Part shown: in pieces, positions 20,963 to 24,319 of the stretch
Layout: every line of letters starts with the position of its first letter
Numbering within the stretch: position 1 is the stretch's first letter
Virus record (IMG/VR): IMGVR_UViG_3300025070_000233
Location: 1-24,319 of that record
Strand: one strand, 5' to 3'
Source: a virus
DNA length: 24,319 nt
Notes under the pieces: generated by a model
Told to the model about the DNA's origin: nothing
Seen by the model: only the letters and a program-made list of their open reading frames with translations
Databases searched by the model: none
Made by a program: the position numbers and the translations under genes

Positions 20963-21035
20963 GAGGCAGGGCATTATAAATCTTTATTTTTCTTTATGAA
21001 AAACCGTTAGTTACACTGGTTTAGTGTCCTGCCTC
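20963..21035. terminator. Inverted repeat in the convergent gap
   Basis: GAGGCAGG (20963-20970) and CCTGCCTC (21028-21035) are perfect inverted copies at the two edges of the 80-base gap between convergent genes, enclosing an AT-rich core with T-runs on both strands (ATCTTTATTTTTCTTTATG) and a small AAACC/GGTTT hairpin (21001-21022). The long loop makes it a loose bidirectional terminator at best. Confidence 0.45.
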
Positions 21036-21037
21036 AC

Positions 21038-21286
21038 CTAACATTTCCATCTTTTTCTAGCTGCCTTGCCTCTTGGCCCGGTCCAGCTCTTAGACCTAGC
21101 ACAAAAACTCTTACGACGCTTAGCGGCTTTACTGCCCGGCTTTACTTTGCCTGTAACAGGTGCCTTTAACTTACTTCCAGTAGCCCTGTTGTACTTAGCC
21201 CGGCCCTTCGCAGTCAGCCCAGCACCTTGCTTAACAGAACGCTTCTCGCCACGACCAACAGATAATTTAACATTCTTCTTCGGCAT
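21038..21286 (-). CDS. DUF6321-like very basic small protein
   Basis: The protein has 82 residues from ATG 21286, which overlaps the previous stop (TGATG); the longer frame from 21331 is not needed. QGAGLTAKGRAKYNRATGSK (about 20-39), then APVTGKVKPGSKAAKRRKSF and CARSKSW, with an ending RKRWKC, match a family frequent in marine phages (G-L-T-A-K-G-R-x-K-Y-N-R-A-T-G-S). Lys and Arg are about a third of the residues. It may bind nucleic acid in the virion or host. The role is unknown. Confidence 0.75.
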   Translation of the reverse strand: MPKKNVKLSVGRGEKRSVKQGAGLTAKGRAKYNRATGSKLKAPVTGKVKPGSKAAKRRKSFCARSKSWTGPRGKAARKRWKC

Positions 21287-21744
21287 CACAAACAGCCCTT
21301 TATGTTCAGTACATCTAAAGCCTTGGCCCAACTTGCAGTCTCTAACTCTGGGTCAACAAAGAAGTCCAAGTTTCTCGTTATTTTCTTTTCCTTTACAGAC
21401 GTTACTGGCACATACCACACAGTACGCTGCTCGGCAGAAACACATGCAAGTATATCAAAATCAGCTAGTGTTGGCAGGCGTTTTTTTCCACCTAGCCCCG
21501 TCTGGAAATGCACCCTGCGTCTGCCACCACCTTGACGAGAAGCTTGGCAGGACTTCACCTGTATCTTTAATGTTTCCCCAGTACTCGGGTGCCACGCTAT
21601 CAAATCTACAGCATCTTGCTGCGCCATAGAAACGCGCCAGCCCCTTGCGAGGACCGACGCGGCGGTTATGTATTCCCCAGCCAAACCTGAAGCTGTCTGT
21701 GTTATATTCGTGTCAGCAAAAAAGTATTTACTTTGACTCGTCAT
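21286..21744 (-). CDS. PD-(D/E)XK-type endonuclease, QxK variant
   Basis: The protein has 152 residues. ASGLAGEYITAASVLARGWR (18-37) gives E24, DAVDLIAW (44-51) gives D47, and LKIQVKSCQ (59-67) gives Q62-x-K64. This E..D..QxK order with the GE.....L...G motif matches the PDDEXK_5-like group. The Gln in place of Glu is a known variant. It may be a resolvase or an anti-host nuclease. The N-terminus overlaps the lysozyme stop by 17 bases and the basic gene by one base. Confidence 0.65.
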   Translation of the reverse strand: MTSQSKYFFADTNITQTASGLAGEYITAASVLARGWRVSMAQQDAVDLIAWHPSTGETLKIQVKSCQASRQGGGRRRVHFQTGLGGKKRLPTLADFDILACVSAEQRTVWYVPVTSVKEKKITRNLDFFVDPELETASWAKALDVLNIKGCL

Positions 21745-22180
21745 GCTTGCGTAACCGGCTAACTAAACGCTTAGCTCTGTTCGGTACTTGGTCGTACCAC
21801 TTGGAATCTACCATCTCATCAGCGGCCTTGTTCCAGTCCCTAGCATCTACCCCAGCTTTCATTCCTTTAAACTTTGATAGTCTAGGGTAGCCAAGGTTAA
21901 AACACATATTAGCAATGACTAGCTGCACTTCTTCTGGAAGCTCACTAAAGTCGTCGTACAAGCGATGGCAGTCCTCTATCGTTACAGCAACATCCCTGCG
22001 AAACAGGGCATGCACCCGCTCCTCAGATACGTTTGTGCCGATGGGAAGTCCGTGCTCCGGGTCATCCTCTTGTATGAGGTGCCCAATCCCGACGGTAGGC
22101 AAGCCAAGATGGTCTAGGTAAATGTCGAAACGACACCCCTCATCTTCAGCTAGTTCAACGCGGAGCTGGTCTAGGTTCAT
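21728..22180 (-). CDS. Endolysin, T4 lysozyme family (GH24)
   Basis: The protein has 150 residues. Glu14 (in EDEGCRF), Asp23 (in IYLDHLG) and Thr29 (in PTVGIGHL) reproduce the catalytic E-D-T of T4 lysozyme (11, 20, 26) at identical spacing. A later NMCFNLGYPRLSKFKGM (about 91-107) is the second conserved element. It cleaves the N-acetylmuramic acid to N-acetylglucosamine bond of host peptidoglycan. No signal peptide is seen, so it depends on a holin, and a likely one lies two genes upstream. Its start overlaps the basic gene's stop (ATGA). Confidence 0.92.
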   Translation of the reverse strand: MNLDQLRVELAEDEGCRFDIYLDHLGLPTVGIGHLIQEDDPEHGLPIGTNVSEERVHALFRRDVAVTIEDCHRLYDDFSELPEEVQLVIANMCFNLGYPRLSKFKGMKAGVDARDWNKAADEMVDSKWYDQVPNRAKRLVSRLRKHDESK

Positions 22181-22332
22181 TTCTTTTTCTTTTTAGCTGT
22201 TAAAGCAGACTTCTTAAAAGCTTTTGCGGTGGGAGCACCCTTACTTCCCGGCTTACGCATTTTTTCTTTACTGCCAGCAGCGATACGTTTGCGTTTTGCA
22301 TGTATGTTTGCATATAAACCTGTCTTTGGCAT
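22177..22332 (-). CDS. Tiny very basic protein beginning MPKTGLYANI
   Basis: The protein has 51 residues from ATG 22332, which shares one base with the holin stop (TAATG). The longer frame from 22410 lies inside the holin gene. MPKTGLYANIHAKRKRIAAG, then EKMRKPGSKGAPTAKAF and a poly-Lys end are the hallmarks of a small protein seen near lysis genes of many marine phages. Half the residues are Lys, Arg, Ala or Gly. It probably binds nucleic acid or acidic lipid. The role is unknown. Confidence 0.7.
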   Translation of the reverse strand: MPKTGLYANIHAKRKRIAAGSKEKMRKPGSKGAPTAKAFKKSALTAKKKKK

Positions 22333-22676
22333 TACTTTCTCCTTAGTTTGTCTAAGCCTTTTATACCAAGGCCCGCTAGAATCGTAACATATAAAATGTT
22401 TTGATACCAATCAGGCAGCTCGTTTAGGCGCTCGAAGCCCGCCTTAACAACATCTTCCATTCCAGGGATGAACGTAAGAACACAAGGTGCAAGCACAACA
22501 ACTGTGATTATTTCGTCTTTCCAAGATGATTTTGTAGACTCAGCCATGATTAGCTCCCACTTGCTATCATGCTGTGCCGCTGTTTTCATAATCTCTGACT
22601 TGGCTTTTTGTTTGTCTACCTTACCCTCAAGAAATGTTTGAGCAAGATTACCGACAACACCTAACAACTGAATCAT
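22332..22676 (-). CDS. Holin of the GTA 3-TM type
   Basis: The protein has 114 residues. A first hydrophobic part at 1-18 is followed by an amphipathic region, then WELIMAESTKSSWKDEIITV (40-59), where S-x-x-S-W-K-D-E is the signature of the GTA_holin_3TM family. Membrane segments at about 57-72 and 92-106 follow, with a basic C-terminus. Holins open the inner membrane at a set time so that the lysozyme reaches the wall. It lies just upstream of the lysozyme pair in one transcript. Confidence 0.8.
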   Translation of the reverse strand: MIQLLGVVGNLAQTFLEGKVDKQKAKSEIMKTAAQHDSKWELIMAESTKSSWKDEIITVVVLAPCVLTFIPGMEDVVKAGFERLNELPDWYQNILYVTILAGLGIKGLDKLRRK

Positions 22677-22966
22677 TCGCCTAACTCCATCAATAACTTT
22701 AACTTGGCTAGTTCAATCTCAAGCTGATGAACCCTAGCAACTGTATTCTGCACAGACTTAGGCGGCTCAAAATCGTCTATCCAGTTATCATTCTCTTCAA
22801 CTTCTTCCATCGTAAGCTCAAGGTTATGTTCTAAGAAACTGATGCGTTCTGTCAGGCCAAAGTAAACCCAAACGGATACGGCAGTAAAAGCAATCATGCT
22901 AATAAGATTCCGCAAAGGAATAGTTATCTCGCTTGCCTCATTTAGCTTAGTAGCGGCTTGCTTCAT
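22673..22966 (-). CDS. Membrane protein with coiled coil, possible i-spanin
   Basis: The protein has 97 residues. One membrane segment (about 18-38, LRNLISMIAFTAVSVWVYFG) is followed by an acidic coiled coil and FEPPKSVQNTVARVHQLEIE (about 67-86). The layout (N-terminal anchor, long periplasmic helix) is like an inner-membrane spanin, but no o-spanin lipoprotein is visible, so the call is weak. The stop overlaps the holin start by four bases and the start overlaps the next gene by four. Confidence 0.6.
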   Translation of the reverse strand: MKQAATKLNEASEITIPLRNLISMIAFTAVSVWVYFGLTERISFLEHNLELTMEEVEENDNWIDDFEPPKSVQNTVARVHQLEIELAKLKLLMELGE

Positions 22967-23157
22967 TTCTCGCTACCTAACCAGACTGCAAATGCCCCGG
23001 TCATAGCGCCGGACACCACGCTAATCATAGCGCTCTGTTGTGTAGATAGGTCATCAAGACTGATGCCCCATTCAATAACCCTGATATACATCAGCGTCAT
23101 CACCAGCATCATAAGGCGTGGGATAATCTTCCATTCAACTAACTGTTCGGCACTCAT
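22963..23157 (-). CDS. Small membrane protein, possible second holin or antiholin
   Basis: The protein has 64 residues. WKIIPRLMMLVMTLMYIRVI (9-28) is one membrane segment, then a short polar turn SLDDLSTQQS, and AMISVVSGAMTGAFAVWLGS (about 43-62) is a second. The W-K-I-I-P-R-L-M-M start and the D-L-S-T-Q-Q turn are common in small membrane proteins of marine phages, often near lysis genes. Two segments and a charged turn suit a class II holin. It shares 4-base and 1-base overlaps with its neighbours. Confidence 0.65.
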   Translation of the reverse strand: MSAEQLVEWKIIPRLMMLVMTLMYIRVIEWGISLDDLSTQQSAMISVVSGAMTGAFAVWLGSEK

Positions 23158-23627
23158 TACTCACTCGCAATCATTATTGAGAAGGTAACACATGCAACCA
23201 CAAAGATAATTGCCATAAGGGATATACCTACGCTCTTAGCTATCTCCATCATCTCATGGTTCTTGCGGTTACGCTCTATCTGTTCCTGCTTTGCAATCTC
23301 TTTGGCTTCTTGTATCCGTCTGGCACGTTCATTAACAATGCCTTGCCAAGTACCGTGACCAAATCTTTGGTCTACCATTACAGACACTTCATACAGCTTC
23401 TCAGCCGCAAGCTTTGCATCTATCGTTTCTTTAGCTACAGTGTTGACGTTGAACTGACTAGCACCAGACTTCTTGTTCCTAGCTTTCTGAGCTTGTTGCT
23501 CACCAAGAAACAGATTGTCTATGTGTCCAGCTATCTCGCTTATGTCATTAGCTGTACCGATAGCAGACTTGATGCCATCAACAGCAGACTTAACAAGTGC
23601 GATACCCGCAAGTGTTTCAGCTATCAC
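23157..23627 (-). CDS. Membrane-anchored phage protein, GTG start
   Basis: The protein has 156 residues from GTG 23627. The longer frame begins with a TTG at 23672 and overlaps the upstream gene by 56 bases, so GTG with GGGGGCC upstream and an 11-base overlap is preferred. The N-terminus (IAETLAGIALVKSAVDGIKS) is amphipathic, MVDQRFGHGTWQGIVNERAR is a conserved central segment, a long charged helix follows, and a C-terminal membrane segment (SLMAIIFVVACVTFSIMIAS) ends it. Similar proteins are common in marine T4-like and podo-like phages. The function is unknown. Confidence 0.65.
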   Translation of the reverse strand: MIAETLAGIALVKSAVDGIKSAIGTANDISEIAGHIDNLFLGEQQAQKARNKKSGASQFNVNTVAKETIDAKLAAEKLYEVSVMVDQRFGHGTWQGIVNERARRIQEAKEIAKQEQIERNRKNHEMMEIAKSVGISLMAIIFVVACVTFSIMIASE

Positions 23628-23784
23628 TCTTCGGCCCCCAGAATATTTGATAGACCCGGTATGCACCAACAATCATAGCCGCCGCTGCCGCGAAGAACCC
23701 GAACCAGTCTGTAAGCGCATTGACCCACAGTGGAGCAGTGATGCCGCCGCCGATAATTGCTATGTCTGTGTGTACGTCTTTCAT
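23617..23784 (-). CDS. 55-residue membrane protein
   Basis: The frame begins at ATG 23784 (MKDVHTDIAIIGGG), which shares one base with the fibre gene's stop. A longer frame from 23862 lies inside the fibre gene. WVNALTDWFGFFAAAAAMIV (about 21-40) is a strong membrane segment, and a short basic end follows. It belongs to a run of five small membrane-protein genes leading to the holin and lysozyme, so it may act in lysis or at the host membrane, but no family is recognised. Confidence 0.6.
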   Translation of the reverse strand: MKDVHTDIAIIGGGITAPLWVNALTDWFGFFAAAAAMIVGAYRVYQIFWGPKSDS

Positions 23785-24245
23785 CAGCCTGCTATTTCTT
23801 GGATTAAAATAGTTGATGGCTGATTGCCGTATTGAGCTGTTGCAGTGCTTCCAGACTTCCAAGCCTTAACTGTATAGGTAATTGCGTTTGTACTGCTTGG
23901 CGTAATATATCTAAGAAAAGGATAACGCCACCTGTTATCGTGTTCGTTACCATCGCCGTTAATATAGACACCAGCGCTTACATCAGCCGCAACTTTTGAA
24001 ATGTCATCGTAGATTTCAATAGAAAGCCAAGGATTAGTATGAGTGCTTAACTTAAAATTACCCATATAGTTTATGAGCAATTTGTTGTTGGTAGAAGTAG
24101 GGGTAATTGTAACTGATAAACCTGTTGTCGTTCCAGCATTTGCAGCTGTTCCCGTTATAACTGTGGGCGTGCTTGATATAGCAAATACTGTTTGCAACAC
24201 AGTACCAGAAGGAAGACCAGCAGAGTTTAGTTTTGTTAAAGGCAT
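23784..24245 (-). CDS. Putative tail or head fibre-like protein
   Basis: The protein has 153 residues. MPLTKLNSAGLPSGTVLQTV (1-20) is the usual start of short fibre-like proteins in marine phages. The rest is Thr/Ser/Asn-rich and strand-forming (LSVTITPTSTNNKLLINYMG, about 43-62), ending in STILIQEIAG. Such beta-sandwich domains decorate virions or bind cell surfaces. The exact attachment point is unknown. The ATG has GGAG ahead of it, just after the upstream stop, so it is coupled to the preceding partial gene. Confidence 0.7.
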   Translation of the reverse strand: MPLTKLNSAGLPSGTVLQTVFAISSTPTVITGTAANAGTTTGLSVTITPTSTNNKLLINYMGNFKLSTHTNPWLSIEIYDDISKVAADVSAGVYINGDGNEHDNRWRYPFLRYITPSSTNAITYTVKAWKSGSTATAQYGNQPSTILIQEIAG

Positions 24246-24254
24246 GTCTGTCTC

Positions 24255-24319
24255 CTATCCTATCAAATACGCTTGCAAATAAGTGTGAGCATTCCCCATA
24301 AACAAGGTAGTGGCATGAG
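24255..24319 (-). CDS. C-terminal end of an upstream virion gene
   Basis: A frame open to the window edge ends in the residues HATTLFMGNAHTYLQAYLIG and a TAG at 24255-24257. Only nine bases and a GGAG site separate it from the fibre-like gene. The composition resembles tail or fibre protein ends, but 20 residues are too few to name the family. The other two minus-strand frames either stop or read into the next gene. Confidence 0.45.
   Translation of the reverse strand, partial: HATTLFMGNAHTYLQAYLIG

Noticed and set aside
23628-23672. TTG start at 23672 for the membrane-anchored protein
   Set aside because: It would overlap the upstream gene by 56 bases without a site ahead of it, while GTG 23627 gives a short overlap and a conserved-looking N-terminus.
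1-24319. CRISPR array, tRNA genes, integrase or insertion sequence
   Set aside because: I looked for regularly spaced long repeats, cloverleaf-like stems with the TTCRA arm, and recombinase or transposase motifs and found none. The 7-base array at 14593-14719 has spacers of about 6 bases, far too short for CRISPR.

Overview
This window is a large part of a lytic, short-tailed (T7-like, podovirus-type) bacteriophage genome. The late block encodes TerS, TerL, a connector-type portal, a scaffold, a short major capsid protein, tail tube A and B homologues and T7 gp14-like internal virion proteins, in T7-like order. Several small proteins look like families common in uncultured marine phages: a Bbp19-like protein, a DUF6321-like basic protein, a DUF6378-like protein, and a tiny basic protein starting MPKTGLYANI. 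A marine, possibly alphaproteobacterial, host is therefore likely, but this is inference. No integrase, tRNA, CRISPR array, DNA polymerase or phage RNA polymerase is visible. The window is not the whole genome, because a gene runs off each end.

Layout. (1) Positions 1-11382 are leftward and hold packaging, head, tail and ejection genes. Nearly every junction is overlapping or a few bases long. An orphan toxin-activating (HlyC/ToxC-like) lysine acyltransferase lies just after TerL, a PD-(D/E)XK-like nuclease lies between capsid and tail genes, and a terminator hairpin follows the capsid gene. (2) Positions 11383-11779 are a control region between divergent blocks. (3) Positions 11780-14590 are a rightward operon of small, probably early genes: a possible papain-like protein, four small unknowns including a 46-residue membrane protein, another small unknown, an XRE-type regulator and an HNH endonuclease. 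(4) Positions 14591-14791 lie between convergent genes and carry a dense array of GCTTAGC/GCTAAGC heptamers that folds into hairpins on both strands. (5) Positions 14792-18028 are a leftward accessory block: C5-cytosine methyltransferase, DUF6378-like protein, XRE-type regulator, CxxCxGxG zinc protein, PAPS-reductase-like enzyme, Hjc-like resolvase and two small unknowns. (6) Positions 18029-18234 are a divergent region with a good sigma70-like promoter and a structured leader. (7) Positions 18235-20957 are a rightward recombination module: a Cas4/RecB-like exonuclease, a small coiled-coil protein, an ERF/Rad52-like annealing protein, a small protein ending in the SSB tip DDDIPF, and small zinc or unknown proteins. 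(8) Positions 21038-24319 are leftward again. They hold a T4-type lysozyme, a GTA-type 3-TM holin, several other small membrane proteins, two very basic small proteins, another PD-(D/E)XK nuclease and a fibre-like protein.

The observations most worth following are the orphan HlyC-like acyltransferase with its catalytic His and Asp 69 residues apart as in HlyC, the two mutually exclusive RNA pairings that can expose or hide the ribosome binding site of the recombination operon, and the heptamer array at the convergent junction.
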